From: Phycicoccus sp. M110.8
GTDB lineage: Bacteria > Actinomycetota > Actinomycetes > Actinomycetales > Dermatophilaceae
Direction: 5' to 3'
DNA: 64,000 nt
Assembly (NCBI RefSeq): GCF_032464895.1
Contig: NZ_JAWDIC010000003.1
Span: 248,001 to 312,000, forward strand
Part shown: positions 44,162-60,781 of the stretch, piece by piece
Position numbering within the stretch: the stretch's first letter is position 1
How the letters are laid out: each line of letters starts with the position of its first letter
Made by a program: the position numbers and the translations under genes
The notes under the pieces: model-generated
The model's input: the letters and a program-made list of their open reading frames with translations, nothing else
What the model was told of the DNA's origin: nothing
Databases searched by the model: none

Positions 44162-45358
44162 TCACTTGTTGATCTTGGTGACGCGGCCGGCGCCGACGGT
44201 ACGGCCGCCCTCGCGGATGGCGAAGCGCAGGCCCTCCTCCATGGCGATCGGCTGGATGAGCTCGACGCTCATCTCGGTGTTGTCACCGGGCATGACCATC
44301 TCGGTGCCCTCGGGGAGGTGGACAACGCCGGTCACGTCAGTCGTACGGAAGTAGAACTGCGGACGGTAGTTGTCGTAGAACGGCGTGTGACGGCCGCCCT
44401 CGTCCTTGGACAGGATGTAGACGTTGGCCTCGAACTCGGTGTGCGGGGTGATCGAGCCCGGCTTGACGATGACCTGGCCACGCTCGACCTCCTCACGCTT
44501 GGTGCCGCGCAGGAGCAGACCGACGTTCTCGCCCGCACGACCCTCGTCGAGGAGCTTGCGGAACATCTCGATGCCGGTGACCGTGGTCTTGGCCGGGGCG
44601 CCCGGGTGGATGCCCACGATCTCGACCTCCTCGTTGACCTTGAGGATGCCGCGCTCGATACGGCCGGTGACGACGGTGCCACGACCGGTGATCGTGAAGA
44701 CGTCCTCGACGGGCATGAGGAACGGCTTGTCGACCTCGCGCTCCGGCTCCGGGATGGCGGTGTCGACGGCGTCCATGAGGTTGAGGACCGACTGGCCCCA
44801 CTCGGCGTCGCCCTCGAGGGCCTTGAGCGCCGAGACCTTGACGACGGGCAGGTCGTCACCGGGGAACTCGTAGTCGGACAGCAGCTCGCGGACCTCCATC
44901 TCGACGAGCTCGAGGATCTCCTCGTCGTCGACCATGTCGGCCTTGTTCAGCGCCACGACGATGTAGGGAACGCCGACCTGGCGGGCCAGGAGGACGTGCT
45001 CCTTCGTCTGCGGCATCGGGCCGTCGGTGGCGGCGACCACGAGGATCGCGCCGTCCATCTGGGCCGCACCCGTGATCATGTTCTTCACGTAGTCCGCGTG
45101 GCCGGGGCAGTCGACGTGCGCGTAGTGACGCGACTCGGTCTGGTACTCGATGTGCGCGATGGAGATGGTGATACCGCGCTGCTTCTCCTCGGGCGCCTTG
45201 TCGATGTCCTCGAACGCGAACTGCGGGTTCAGGTCCGGGTACTTGTCGTGCAGGACCTTGGAAATCGCAGCCGTCAGCGTCGTCTTACCGTGGTCGATGT
45301 GACCGATGGTGCCGATGTTGACGTGCGGCTTAGTCCGCTCGAACTTTGCCTTCGCCAC
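44162..45358 (-). CDS. tuf: translation elongation factor Tu
   Basis: EF-Tu delivers aminoacyl-tRNA to the ribosome as a GTPase. The 398-residue protein has the P-loop [28 protein letters not shown] and the SAL box [10 protein letters not shown], followed by the two beta-barrel domains. Start codon GTG 45358 has GGAGGACATCAA upstream. It is the last gene of rpsL-rpsG-fusA-tuf, and a terminator follows at 44110. Only one tuf copy is visible. Confidence 0.98.
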   Translation of the reverse strand: MAKAKFERTKPHVNIGTIGHIDHGKTTLTAAISKVLHDKYPDLNPQFAFEDIDKAPEEKQRGITISIAHIEYQTESRHYAHVDCPGHADYVKNMITGAAQMDGAILVVAATDGPMPQTKEHVLLARQVGVPYIVVALNKADMVDDEEILELVEMEVRELLSDYEFPGDDLPVVKVSALKALEGDAEWGQSVLNLMDAVDTAIPEPEREVDKPFLMPVEDVFTITGRGTVVTGRIERGILKVNEEVEIVGIHPGAPAKTTVTGIEMFRKLLDEGRAGENVGLLLRGTKREEVERGQVIVKPGSITPHTEFEANVYILSKDEGGRHTPFYDNYRPQFYFRTTDVTGVVHLPEGTEMVMPGDNTEMSVELIQPIAMEEGLRFAIREGGRTVGAGRVTKINK

Positions 45359-45471
45359 TTGATGTCCTCCTCAGGACTCTCTGGGTGATACGCCGTACGA
45401 CCTGGTAGGACGTGGCGCGGATCTGGTGGGTGGTACTCGGGGGTGGTGCTGGTCCGACGACCGTGGTGCGC

Positions 45472-45491
45472 GACCGGTAATGCTACCGGTC
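45472..45491 (-). repeat. small hairpin over the fusA stop codon
   Basis: GACCGGTA and TACCGGTC pair perfectly around an ATGC loop. The arm at 45484-45491 overlaps the first bases of the fusA stop codon. It may affect termination or read-through into the 131-bp gap before tuf. A candidate -10 TATCAC occurs near 45390, so tuf may also have its own promoter. Confidence 0.4.
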
Positions 45492-47607
45492 ACTCACCGC
45501 GGGTCTTCTTGATGATCTCCTCGGCCACAGCCTTGGGGACCTCGGCGTAGGAGTCAAACTCCATCGAGAAGCTCGCCCGGCCCTGCGTCTTGGACCGCAG
45601 GTCGCCGACGTAGCCGAACATCTCCGACAGCGGGACGAGGCCGCGGACGACCTTGGCACCGCTGATGTCCTCCATGCCCTGGATCTGGCCACGGCGGGAG
45701 TTGATGTCACCGATGACGTCGCCCATGTAGTCCTCGGGCGTGCGCACCTCGACGGCCATCATCGGCTCGAGCAGCACGGGGTCGGCCTTGCGGACGGCCT
45801 CCTTGAGCGCCATGGAGCCGGCGATCTTGAACGCCATCTCGGAGGAGTCGACGTCGTGGTACGCGCCGTCGAGCAGGGTCGCCCGGATGCCGACGAGCGG
45901 GTAGCCCGCGAGCACGCCGTACTGCATGGCGTCCTGGATACCGGCGTCGACCGACGGGATGTACTCGCGCGGGACGCGACCACCGGTGACCTTGTTCTCG
46001 AACTCGTAGAGCTCGCCGGACTCGGTGGTGTCCAGGGGCTCGAGGCTGATCTGGACCTTCGCGAACTGGCCGGAGCCACCCGTCTGCTTCTTGTGGGTGT
46101 AGTCGAGCTTCTCCACCGTGCGGCGGATCGTCTCGCGGTAGGCCACCTGCGGCTTGCCGACGTTGGCCTCGACCTTGAACTCGCGCTTCATGCGGTCCAC
46201 GAGGATGTCCAGGTGGAGCTCGCCCATGCCGGCGATGATGGTCTGGCCGGTCTCCTCGTCGAGGTGGACCTGGAAGGTCGGGTCCTCGGCGGAGAGCTTC
46301 TGGATGGCCGTCGACAGCTTCTCCTGGTCGCCCTTGGTCTTGGGCTCGATGGCGACCTGGATGACCGGCTCCGGGAACGTCATGGACTCCAGGACGATCT
46401 GCTCGTTCGGGTCGCAGAGCGTGTCACCGGTGGTGGTGTCCTTGAGGCCGATGGCGGCGTAGATGTGGCCCGCCAGCGCCTCGTCGACCGGGTTCTCCTT
46501 GTTGGCGTGCATCTGGAAGAGCTTGCCGATGCGCTCCTTCTTGCCCTTGGTCGAGTTCACGACCTGCGAGCCCGCGGCGACGCGGCCGGAGTAGACCCGG
46601 ATGAAGGTGAGGGTGCCGAAGAACGGGTGGGCGGCGACCTTGAAGGCCAGCGCGGAGAACGGGGCCTCCTTGCTGGGCTCACGGGTCATCTCGACCGACT
46701 CGTCGCCCGGCTTGTGGCCCTTCATGGCCGGCACGTCGAGCGGCGACGGCAGGTAGTCGACGACCGCGTCGAGCATCGGCTGGACACCACGGTTCTTGAA
46801 CGCGGAGCCGCAGAAGATCGGGTACAGCTCGGAGGTCACCGTGAGCTTGCGGATGCCCGCCTTGAGCTCGTCGATCGACAGCTCCTCGCCACCGAGGTAC
46901 TTCTCCATGAGCTCGTCGTCGGACTCGGCGACCCGCTCCACGATGTGGTTGCGGTACTCCTCGGCCTTGGCCTGCAGGTCCGCCGGGATCTCCTGGATCT
47001 CGTACTTGGCGCCCATGGTGACGTCACCCTTGGCGTCGCCAGGCCACACCAGGGCGCGCATGTAGAGCAGGTCGACGACACCGATGAAGTCGTTCTCGGA
47101 GCCGATCGGCAGCTGCATGACCAGCGGCTCGGCACCGAGGCGGTCCTTGATGGTCTGCACGGTGAAGTAGAAGTCGGCACCGAGCTTGTCCATCTTGTTG
47201 ACGAACGCGATGCGCGGGACGTCGTACTTGTCGGCCTGGCGCCAGACGGTCTCGGACTGGGGCTCGACGCCCTCCTTGCCGTCGAAGACGGCGACGGCGC
47301 CGTCGAGCACGCGCAGCGAGCGCTCCACCTCGACCGTGAAGTCCACGTGGCCGGGGGTGTCGATGATGTTGATCTGGGTGCCCTCCCAGAAGGAGGTGAC
47401 CGCGGCAGACGTGATCGTGATGCCGCGCTCCTTCTCCTGCTCCATCCAGTCGGTGGTCGACGCGCCGTCGTGCGTCTCACCGATCTTGTGGTTGACACCG
47501 GTGTAGAAGAGGATGCGCTCCGTCGTCGTCGTCTTGCCGGCGTCGATGTGCGCCATGATGCCGATGTTGCGGACCTTCTTGAGGTCCGTCAGGACGTCGA
47601 GTGCCAC
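45490..47607 (-). CDS. fusA: translation elongation factor G
   Basis: EF-G drives translocation and, with RRF, ribosome recycling. The 705-residue protein has the P-loop [13 protein letters not shown], the switch block [20 protein letters not shown] (20 residues), [17 protein letters not shown] and the domain IV-V region up to KKTRGE. GTG 47607 gives the family start [20 protein letters not shown]; the longer frame upstream covers the rpsG-fusA hairpin region and was rejected. It lies 118 bp after rpsG. Confidence 0.98.
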   Translation of the reverse strand: MALDVLTDLKKVRNIGIMAHIDAGKTTTTERILFYTGVNHKIGETHDGASTTDWMEQEKERGITITSAAVTSFWEGTQINIIDTPGHVDFTVEVERSLRVLDGAVAVFDGKEGVEPQSETVWRQADKYDVPRIAFVNKMDKLGADFYFTVQTIKDRLGAEPLVMQLPIGSENDFIGVVDLLYMRALVWPGDAKGDVTMGAKYEIQEIPADLQAKAEEYRNHIVERVAESDDELMEKYLGGEELSIDELKAGIRKLTVTSELYPIFCGSAFKNRGVQPMLDAVVDYLPSPLDVPAMKGHKPGDESVEMTREPSKEAPFSALAFKVAAHPFFGTLTFIRVYSGRVAAGSQVVNSTKGKKERIGKLFQMHANKENPVDEALAGHIYAAIGLKDTTTGDTLCDPNEQIVLESMTFPEPVIQVAIEPKTKGDQEKLSTAIQKLSAEDPTFQVHLDEETGQTIIAGMGELHLDILVDRMKREFKVEANVGKPQVAYRETIRRTVEKLDYTHKKQTGGSGQFAKVQISLEPLDTTESGELYEFENKVTGGRVPREYIPSVDAGIQDAMQYGVLAGYPLVGIRATLLDGAYHDVDSSEMAFKIAGSMALKEAVRKADPVLLEPMMAVEVRTPEDYMGDVIGDINSRRGQIQGMEDISGAKVVRGLVPLSEMFGYVGDLRSKTQGRASFSMEFDSYAEVPKAVAEEIIKKTRGE

Positions 47608-47681
47608 TCGTTTCTCATCTCGCTCGTTGCGTTGCGGAAGTTTCGGGGTGCGCGGTCGGCACGTGCCGACCACGCCGGTCC

Positions 47682-47718
47682 GGTGTGCCGCGTGCGCGGG
47701 GTGCGCACGCGGCATACC
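47682..47718 (-). terminator. perfect hairpin between rpsG and fusA
   Basis: A 12-bp perfect stem (47686-47697 with 47703-47714, TGCCGCGTGCGC) with three more outer pairs and a 5-nt loop starts 8 nt after the rpsG stop. It lacks a U-tract. The stem is almost the same as the one between rpsD and rpoA, so the two belong to one sequence family. Confidence 0.6.
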
Positions 47719-47725
47719 GGCGCTG

Positions 47726-48196
47726 TCACCAGCGGTAGTGCGCGAAGGCCTTGTTGGACTCGGCCATCTTGTGGGTGTCCTCGCGACGCTTCACCGCGGC
47801 ACCGAGGCCGTTGGACGCGTCGAGGATCTCGTTCATGAGGCGCTCGGTCATCGTCTTCTCGCGACGCTGGCGCGAGTAGCCGACCATCCAGCGCAGGGCC
47901 AGGGTCGTGGCGCGGTTCGGCTTGACCTCGACCGGGACCTGGTAGGTCGCGCCACCGACACGGCGGGACTTGACCTCCAGGGTCGGCCGGATGTTGTCCA
48001 GCGCGCGCTTGAGGGTCACGACGGGGTCGCTGCCGGTCTTCTCACGGCAGCCCTCGAGGGCGCCGTAGACGATGGTCTCGGCGATCGACTTCTTGCCGTC
48101 GAGGAGGATCTTGTTGACCAGGGCCGTCACCAGCGGGGACTGGTAGACCGGGTCGACGACGAGGGGGCGCTTCGGCGCGGGTCCCTTGCGAGGCAT
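47726..48196 (-). CDS. rpsG: 30S ribosomal protein S7
   Basis: S7 nucleates assembly of the 30S head and lies at the E site. The 156-residue sequence starts [20 protein letters not shown] and has [20 protein letters not shown] with [20 protein letters not shown]. Length is normal. ATG 48196 overlaps the rpsL stop as TAATG, so S12 and S7 are coupled. S7 is the str-operon repressor in E. coli. Confidence 0.98.
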   Translation of the reverse strand: MPRKGPAPKRPLVVDPVYQSPLVTALVNKILLDGKKSIAETIVYGALEGCREKTGSDPVVTLKRALDNIRPTLEVKSRRVGGATYQVPVEVKPNRATTLALRWMVGYSRQRREKTMTERLMNEILDASNGLGAAVKRREDTHKMAESNKAFAHYRW

Positions 48197-48570
48197 TACT
48201 TCTTCTCCATCTTCGCGCCGTAACGGGAACGGGCCTGCTTGCGGTTCTTGACACCCTGGGTGTCGAGCGAGCCGCGGATGATCTTGTAGCGCACACCCGG
48301 CAGGTCCTTCACACGGCCGCCACGCACGAGCACGATCGAGTGCTCCTGCAGGTTGTGGCCGACGCCCGGGATGTAGGCCGTGACCTCGATGCCGCTGGTG
48401 AGGCGCACACGGGCGACCTTCCGCAGGGCGGAGTTCGGCTTCTTGGGCGTGGTGGTGTAGACGCGGGTGCAGACACCGCGGCGCTGCGGCGAGCCCTTGA
48501 GGGCAGGGGTCTTGGTCTTGGTGACCTTGTCCTGCCGGCCCTTGCGCACCAGCTGGTTGATCGTGGGCAA
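48196..48570 (-). CDS. rpsL: 30S ribosomal protein S12
   Basis: S12 controls decoding accuracy at the A site. The 124-residue protein starts from TTG 48570, with GGAG about 6 nt upstream; this gives the family N-terminus ([14 protein letters not shown]) and the standard length. Lys43 (TTTPKKPNS) and Lys88 (GGRVKDLP) are the wild-type residues, so streptomycin resistance through S12 is not predicted. It is the first gene of the str operon, under the promoter at 48839-48867, and has a leader of about 262 nt. Confidence 0.98.
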   Translation of the reverse strand: MPTINQLVRKGRQDKVTKTKTPALKGSPQRRGVCTRVYTTTPKKPNSALRKVARVRLTSGIEVTAYIPGVGHNLQEHSIVLVRGGRVKDLPGVRYKIIRGSLDTQGVKNRKQARSRYGAKMEKK

Positions 48571-48838
48571 CCTGTTCTCCGTACGTTGTCGATTGTCTGC
48601 GCCTGCGGGCGTCTCGCGACGCGCCCCGGGCGCTCCTTGGTGTTGTCGCCGTGCCCGACCCCCGCACTCGGGTGTGTCGGTCGTGGCGCTCTCCCCTGCA
48701 CTTCCCACGGCAGACCCTGGCGGATCGGTCGGAGGTTGCCCGGCGAGAGGTGGTGCCGGCCCGGCTACCCCACGTGCTTCCACGGTCGGTGCCTGCTCCG
48801 GCGGTCGCGCCCGAGGCAGACCTCAGACACAGTGTTCA

Positions 48839-48867
48839 AAGATACCGTCTGCGCAGGAGCCGACCAA
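48839..48867 (-). promoter_or_regulatory. rpsL (str operon) promoter
   Basis: On the minus strand TTGGTC (48862-48867) and TATCTT (48839-48844) are exactly 17 bp apart. The -35 is embedded in GATTTGGTCGG. The predicted start near 48832 gives a leader of about 262 nt to the TTG of rpsL. Confidence 0.65.
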
Positions 48868-48974
48868 ATCCGTCGGGCGGCGCCCCCGCCGCGGTCCCCC
48901 GCACGGCACTCCCCCGCTACAACACCGCGCGCCCCATGCGTATGCCGCCGGCCCACGACCCCTCCCGCGCGGTT

Positions 48975-49051
48975 CCCCACTTGTTGCCACGTCATGGTCA
49001 CCGGAGGGCCCACGGGCAGCCCCGGCGACCACCTGGTGGCAACAAGTGGGG
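48975..49051. repeat. long inverted repeat upstream of the rpsL promoter
   Basis: CCCCACTTGTTGCCAC (48975-48990) and its exact complement (49036-49051) are 45 bp apart. The inner ends pair further through TGGTC and CCGG blocks, so about 30 bp could pair imperfectly. It encodes nothing, lacks flanking target duplications that I can see and is unlike the other terminator hairpins. Confidence 0.7.
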
Positions 49052-49067
49052 GCTTGGGGGCAACGCG

Positions 49068-49111
49068 GAGGGCGGGTGTGCCGGGTGTCTCCACCCAGCA
49101 CACCCGCCCTC
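49068..49111 (-). terminator. rpoC terminator hairpin
   Basis: A 14-bp perfect stem (49068-49081 with 49098-49111) extends inward through GGGTG/CACCC to a TCTC loop. It begins 16 nt after the rpoC stop. No U-tract follows. Confidence 0.7.
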
Positions 49112-49127
49112 GTGGCGGTGCGGACCC

Positions 49128-53006
<3,879 letters not shown>

Positions 53007-53068
53007 GTGGTTCCTTCTCTCGTGTCTCTAGGTAGAACTCAAGGGGGTGGTCGTCAGGAGGGGCGGTG

Positions 53069-53104
53069 TGCCGCGTGGCCGGCGCTGGGCGCGGCCACGC
53101 GGCA
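53069..53104 (-). terminator. hairpin between rpoB and rpoC
   Basis: A 12-bp perfect stem (53069-53080, TGCCGCGTGGCC, with 53093-53104) encloses a 12-nt loop that can pair again. It begins 5 nt after the rpoB stop. The stem resembles those after rpsG and rpsD. It is unlikely to stop rpoC transcription fully, so attenuation or processing is more plausible. Confidence 0.6.
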
Positions 53105-53109
53105 TCCCG

Positions 53110-56586
<3,477 letters not shown>

Positions 56587-56737
56587 GGAGGGGTCCTTCC
56601 ACGGGCCTTGTGTTGAAACCGATGCCGCGCCGACCACCATGTCGGCCACGAGGAGCACCGGCCACGGATCCGTGCCGGAGGGCACGGCGAAGGGCTGGTG
56701 TCGATGGGGTCGGCGAAAGAGGGCAGCGCAAAGGATG

Positions 56738-56767
56738 AGCATAGACCCACGAGGGCAGGACTGTCCA
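56738..56767 (-). promoter_or_regulatory. rpoB-rpoC promoter
   Basis: On the minus strand TGGACA (56762-56767) and TATGCT (56738-56743) are 18 bp apart. TTGGAC, shifted one base, gives a 19-bp spacer. A second TGGACA (56772-56777) lies 10 bp further upstream. The predicted leader is about 145 nt to the TTG start. Confidence 0.6.
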
Positions 56768-56923
56768 ACCGTGTCCAGCCGGTTTCCACCAGGGCTGTCG
56801 ACGGGGGTCTCGCCGAGGCCGCAAGCCCCGGGTTCGGATCGACGCAGACGATGGTGACGGGCGAATGCCTCGACGTCAAGGGGAACGGGCGGCGTGGCGT
56901 GCAGACCGCGCCCCGGAACGCCG

Positions 56924-56953
56924 GCGACGACGCCCCCGAGGGGACGTCGTCGC
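56924..56953 (-). terminator. mce operon terminator hairpin
   Basis: GCGACGACG (56924-56932) and CGTCGTCGC (56945-56953) pair perfectly and continue inside through CCCC/GGGG after one mismatch. It lies 50 nt beyond the stop of the last Mce-associated gene. No U-tract. Confidence 0.55.
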
Positions 56954-57002
56954 AGGTCAGGCGGGGTGTTGCGGCAGGGTCAGGCGCGGTGCGGCGGCGG
57001 GG

Positions 57003-57740
57003 TCAGAAGGCGTCGACCTTGCTCACCAGCCAGCGGTCACCGACCTTCGTCATGGTCGCGATCACCCGGTTCTGGTCGACCACGGGCTGCTTCTGGTCGG
57101 CACCGACCCGCGCCTGGTTGACGAACGCCAGCACCTTCACTGTGGTCGGCGAGGAGCTCATGACGCCCACGTCCGAGACCTTGGCCTGCACGACGGTCTG
57201 GTTCTTGACCGCCATCGGCTTGATGGTCTTGTCCATGGCGCTGGTGAACTCGCCCTTGAAGGACCCCGTGAGCAGGCCCTCGACCTGGGCGGCCTGCCCG
57301 TCGATGGTTTTGTAGTTGTAGCTGAGCAGCTGCTCCACCGAGGTCCTGGCCTGGCTGGCCGCTGCCCGGTCGGCCCGGTCCTGGGCGCCGCCGTCCTGCA
57401 GCGTCAGGCCCAGCACGACCCCCAGGGCTGCGAGGCTCGCCACGAGCACGGCCACAGGGGCCACCCAGCGGCGCCGACCCCCCGGGGTGGCAGCGGCCTC
57501 GGCGGGCAGGGCAGCGCGCACGTCCGCACGGTCCTGCCGTCCGGAGCGCAGGGCGGCCCAGCGCTCCCGGGCACCGCGCGCGGCTGGCGGCTCCTGCGCC
57601 TCGCGTGCTGCCTGTGCGCCCGGGACCTGCCGGTCCCGCGTCTCCGACAGCGGCGGAGCCGTCAGGGAGGTGCGCGGGCGCCCCCGCTCCCCCGCGATCC
57701 GACGTCGGGGCGCGGTCCTGGTGTCAGCCGACGAACTCAA
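57003..57740 (-). CDS. Mce-associated membrane protein (distal)
   Basis: A 245-residue protein with a long charged cytoplasmic N-terminus, one transmembrane helix (VAPVAVLVASLAALGVVLGL, about residues 95-114) and an extracytoplasmic C-terminal domain ending VGDRWLVSKVDAF. This is the layout of Mas (Mce-associated) proteins, which stabilise Mce complexes. TTG 57740 has GGAG about 5 nt upstream and overlaps the previous gene by 17 bp; the N-terminus is uncertain, as the basic low-complexity stretch before the helix could begin later. It ends the operon. Confidence 0.75.
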   Translation of the reverse strand: MSSSADTRTAPRRRIAGERGRPRTSLTAPPLSETRDRQVPGAQAAREAQEPPAARGARERWAALRSGRQDRADVRAALPAEAAATPGGRRRWVAPVAVLVASLAALGVVLGLTLQDGGAQDRADRAAASQARTSVEQLLSYNYKTIDGQAAQVEGLLTGSFKGEFTSAMDKTIKPMAVKNQTVVQAKVSDVGVMSSSPTTVKVLAFVNQARVGADQKQPVVDQNRVIATMTKVGDRWLVSKVDAF

Positions 57741-58314
57741 GGTTCTCCACCTTCCACGTCTCGCCGACCTTCCGCAGGTCCAGGCGCATCCGGTACGTCT
57801 TGGTCTCGCCGGCCGGCACGGCCGTGTTCTTCGTGGGGGCGACGACGCCAACGAGGGCGACGGCCGAGTCCCGGTCGCCGGAGACCAGCGCGGCCTCCGA
57901 GCGCTGCACGGTGGAGACCGTCTTGTTGGCGACCAGGACCTTCTTCAGCTCGTCCACCGACGACGAGTAGCTCTTGAGGAACTCCCCCGTCGCCCCGGCC
58001 CGCACGCGCGCGGTGTCGGCGTCGACCTTCTGGTAGTCGACCGTGACGAAGTTGATGGCGAGCTGGCGGGCCGCGGCCGTCGCGGCGGCGTGCGCCTCGT
58101 CGGTCTGCCGCGCGGCATACCACTCGCGGCCCGAGGTGGCCGCGAGCACGACGGCGGCGACCAGGACCACGGCGGCGAGCAGCCACACGTGCCTCGGCGT
58201 GATGTGCAGGGCCCTGGGCCCGGTGCGGGGGTTGGTGTCCGTGCTCGGCTCGGGCGCGGGGTCGCGCTCGGTCGCCGTCACCGCCCTCCCGGCGTGGGTG
58301 GTGATCGTGGTCAT
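57724..58314 (-). CDS. Mce-associated membrane protein (proximal)
   Basis: A 196-residue protein: basic cytoplasmic N-terminus, one transmembrane helix (VWLLAAVVLVAAVVLAATSG, about residues 43-62), then a helix and a SnoaL-like extracytoplasmic domain with FVTVDYQKVDADTARVRAGA. It fits the Mas family. ATG 58314 overlaps the mceF stop as ATGA and has GGAGG upstream, so it is part of the mce operon. The pair of Mas genes after mceF is the usual arrangement. Confidence 0.85.
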   Translation of the reverse strand: MTTITTHAGRAVTATERDPAPEPSTDTNPRTGPRALHITPRHVWLLAAVVLVAAVVLAATSGREWYAARQTDEAHAAATAAARQLAINFVTVDYQKVDADTARVRAGATGEFLKSYSSSVDELKKVLVANKTVSTVQRSEAALVSGDRDSAVALVGVVAPTKNTAVPAGETKTYRMRLDLRKVGETWKVENLEFVG

Positions 58315-59582
58315 CGAGCAGCCTCCTTCATGATCCACAACCACGAGGGATCGCTGCTCTCACCTCCCGCGGGGGGCGTGGGCACCGACACCTGTGGTGT
58401 CGGAATGCCCAACGAGGCAGCCATGCCCGGGGATACGGGTTGGTCGCCGAAAGCCAGCGGCACGGCCGAGCCCGTGCTCGAGGAGGGCCCGGGCGCGTTC
58501 TGGGCGCCACGCACCGTGGTGCCCGACCCCCGCGGCGCCGTGCAGCGCGCCGAGGTGTTCGCCCTGCCGCCCGAGGTGTCGGCCGGCGAGCGCCGCTTGG
58601 TGCCGCCGTAGCCCTGGGTGCACACGGGCGGGCTCTGGGCGAGCGCCAGCCCGAAGTGCGCGGTGCCGTCGCCCGGGACGACGGTGTAGCCGCCGGCCAC
58701 GACGTCCGGGTAGGTGACGAGCAGCTGCTGGATGCCGTCGACCCGCGAGGTCGTCACCTGGCCGATGGTGATGAGGTTGGCCAGCAGCGTGGCGAGGTTG
58801 CCCTGGTTGTCGCGGATGAGGGCCTGCAGCTCCTGCGAGGCGACGGCGCCGCGGTCGAGCACCAGGCGCAGGTCGCCGTCGGACGACTTCAGGGTGCCCG
58901 TGAGGTCGGCGAAGTCCGACGCGAAGGTCTTGATCTGCCCGGAGGTGTCGCGCTGGGTGTCCAGGACGATCCGCCCGTCGTCGAGCAGCTTGACCGTCTG
59001 CGGGAGGGCCTCGGTCGCGGACCGGGTCAGGCGGTCGCCGCTGTCGAGCAGCCGCTGCAGGTCGGTGCCGCCGTCGGCGAAGCCCTTGCCCAGCTCGTCG
59101 ACGACGACCTGCAGGTCGTGCTTGTCGACCGAGTTGACGGTGTGGTCCAGGTGCAGCAGGAGGTTGTCCACCCGCAGCGGGTAGCCCGTGTCCGTGCGCG
59201 GGACGGTGTCGCCGTCCTTGAGGTCGGGGCCTGCGTCGGTGCGCGGCTGGAAGTCGAGGTACTGCTCCCCCACGGCGGAGCGGTTCTCGACCACGACCCG
59301 GGTGTCCTTGGGGATCTTCACGCCGCGGTTGATCCGGGCGTCGACGAGCACCCCGTCCTTCGACAGCCGGAGCCGCTCGACCCGGCCCACCGTCACCCCG
59401 CGGTAGGACACCTCCGAGCCGACGAAGATGCCGCCGGACTGCTCGAAGTCGGCGGAGACGCGGTACTGGCCACCGGCGACCCGGTCGTACAGGCCGACGT
59501 ACTTGGCCGAGAGCACCGAGACGGTGAGCAGGGTAATCATCAGGAACGCGAACAGCTGGACCTTGACGCCACGGCGGATCAT
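58311..59582 (-). CDS. Mce family protein, MceF position
   Basis: A 423-residue exported substrate-binding protein of the MlaD/MCE superfamily. It has an N-terminal anchor (LFAFLMITLLTVSVLSAKYV), the MCE domain (about 38-120) with GIFVGSEVSYRGVTVGRVER and VENRSAVGEQYLDFQPRT, a long helical stretch, and a Pro/Ser/Gly-rich C-terminal tail. Six such proteins form a hexameric lipid tunnel across the cell envelope. The ATGA overlap with mceE fixes the start. The lipid substrate (sterol or fatty acid) is not known for this cluster. Confidence 0.9.
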   Translation of the reverse strand: MIRRGVKVQLFAFLMITLLTVSVLSAKYVGLYDRVAGGQYRVSADFEQSGGIFVGSEVSYRGVTVGRVERLRLSKDGVLVDARINRGVKIPKDTRVVVENRSAVGEQYLDFQPRTDAGPDLKDGDTVPRTDTGYPLRVDNLLLHLDHTVNSVDKHDLQVVVDELGKGFADGGTDLQRLLDSGDRLTRSATEALPQTVKLLDDGRIVLDTQRDTSGQIKTFASDFADLTGTLKSSDGDLRLVLDRGAVASQELQALIRDNQGNLATLLANLITIGQVTTSRVDGIQQLLVTYPDVVAGGYTVVPGDGTAHFGLALAQSPPVCTQGYGGTKRRSPADTSGGRANTSARCTAPRGSGTTVRGAQNAPGPSSSTGSAVPLAFGDQPVSPGMAASLGIPTPQVSVPTPPAGGESSDPSWLWIMKEAAR

Positions 59583-60781
59583 CCGGCACCTCCCGAGCAC
59601 AGGATCGGGATGGAGCACACCGGGGCCGTGGGGGTGCTGGACGGCGTGGGCACCGGCACCGAGGGGGTCGGCACACCCGGGAGGGGACCGGTGGGGAGCG
59701 GGAGCGGGATCGGCAGGCCGCCACCGCCCGAGCCGCCGCCGGAGCCGCTGCCGGAGCCGGAGCCGGAGCCGCCGGACAGGTTGCCGGCCAAGTTCTTGAG
59801 GTTGAGGTCGAGGTCGGCCGACATGTTGGTGTAGTCGCCCTTCATCGCCGCCGTGGTGCCGTCGGAGAACGGGTAGGTCAGCAGCAGCTGCATCGACTTG
59901 GGCAGGGCGTCGCCGGCCTTGGTGAGCTGGGTCAGGATCGGCTGGAGGGCCTTGAGGTTGGCGGCGGTGTCGGCCTTGCTCTGGGAGATGACCCTGGTGC
60001 CGACGTCGCCGAGGCGGCTCAGGGCCTGGAGCATCTGCACGAGCTGCTGGCGCTGGTCGGCCAGGACCTTCAGGCCCTTGGGCATGGACTCCAGCGCCTT
60101 GGCCAGGTCGTCCTTCTGGGCCGCGAGCTTGGCGGCCAGCTTGTCGATGTTGTCGATGGCGCGGACGATCTCGGCCTTCTGCTCGTCCAGGCCGCCGACG
60201 AAGGTGTCGAGCTGCTTGATGACGTCGCGGATCTGGGTCTGGTTGCCCCGCATCGCGTTGTTCAGCTCGGTCTCGATGGTCTTGAGCTGGGCCACGCCAC
60301 CGCCGTTGAGCAGCAGCGACATCGCCGACAGCACCTCCTCGACCTCGGGGTTGCGCCCCGTGCGGTCGATCGGGATGTTGTCGCCGTCGCGCAGCCGGCC
60401 CTCGGGGGCGGTCCCGGTCGGCGGGGCGAGCTCGACGTACTTCTCACCGAGAAGGGACGTCTGCTTGAGCTCGGCGACGGCGTTGTCGGGCAGGTCCACC
60501 GACTTCGGGATGCGCAGGGTGACCCGCGCGGTCCAGCCGTTGAGCTCGATCTTCTCGACCGACCCGACGGTGACCTGGTCGACCTTGACCGACGACTGCG
60601 GCACGAGGTCGAGCACGTCGGCGAACTCGGCGGTGACGCGGATGACGTCGCCGTGCTGGGCGGCACCACCGGGCAGCGGCAGGTCGAAGGCGCCCTGGCA
60701 GCCGCTCACGGACACCACGGCCGCGCTCGCGGCCAGGGCCGCGAGCACCCGGCCCCGCGGCATACGGGACGACAGGCTCAT
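59579..60781 (-). CDS. Mce family lipoprotein, MceE position
   Basis: A 400-residue lipoprotein. The signal peptide ends in a lipobox with VSVSGC (Cys at about residue 28), as expected for the LprK-like fifth Mce protein, which anchors the complex. The MCE domain (about 45-125) contains LDLVPQSSVKVDQVTVGSVE and TSLLGEKYVELAPP. A Gly/Ser run (SGGSGSGSGSGSGGG) and Pro-rich tail follow. It overlaps mceD and mceF by ATGA on both sides. Confidence 0.92.
   Translation of the reverse strand: MSLSSRMPRGRVLAALAASAAVVSVSGCQGAFDLPLPGGAAQHGDVIRVTAEFADVLDLVPQSSVKVDQVTVGSVEKIELNGWTARVTLRIPKSVDLPDNAVAELKQTSLLGEKYVELAPPTGTAPEGRLRDGDNIPIDRTGRNPEVEEVLSAMSLLLNGGGVAQLKTIETELNNAMRGNQTQIRDVIKQLDTFVGGLDEQKAEIVRAIDNIDKLAAKLAAQKDDLAKALESMPKGLKVLADQRQQLVQMLQALSRLGDVGTRVISQSKADTAANLKALQPILTQLTKAGDALPKSMQLLLTYPFSDGTTAAMKGDYTNMSADLDLNLKNLAGNLSGGSGSGSGSGSGGGSGGGGLPIPLPLPTGPLPGVPTPSVPVPTPSSTPTAPVCSIPILCSGGAG

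Larger units (their letters stand above)
48571..49067 (-). promoter_or_regulatory. rpsL leader and upstream region
   Basis: About 500 bp without a gene I can support. It holds the rpsL leader (about 262 nt), the promoter at 48839-48867 and, further upstream, a long inverted repeat at 48975-49051. High-GC open frames crossing the region on both strands lack start signals or recognisable products. Confidence 0.55.
56587..57002 (-). promoter_or_regulatory. rpoB upstream region
   Basis: A 416-bp stretch between rpoB and the last Mce-associated gene. It contains the rpoB promoter (56738-56767), the leader and, at the far end, the mce terminator hairpin (56924-56953). I see no gene, and no rplJ-rplL here, although in many actinobacteria those lie upstream of rpoB. 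Confidence 0.6.

Noticed and set aside
48975-49051. Miniature transposable element
   Set aside because: No target duplication or transposase and only one copy seen in the window; kept as an inverted repeat of unknown role.
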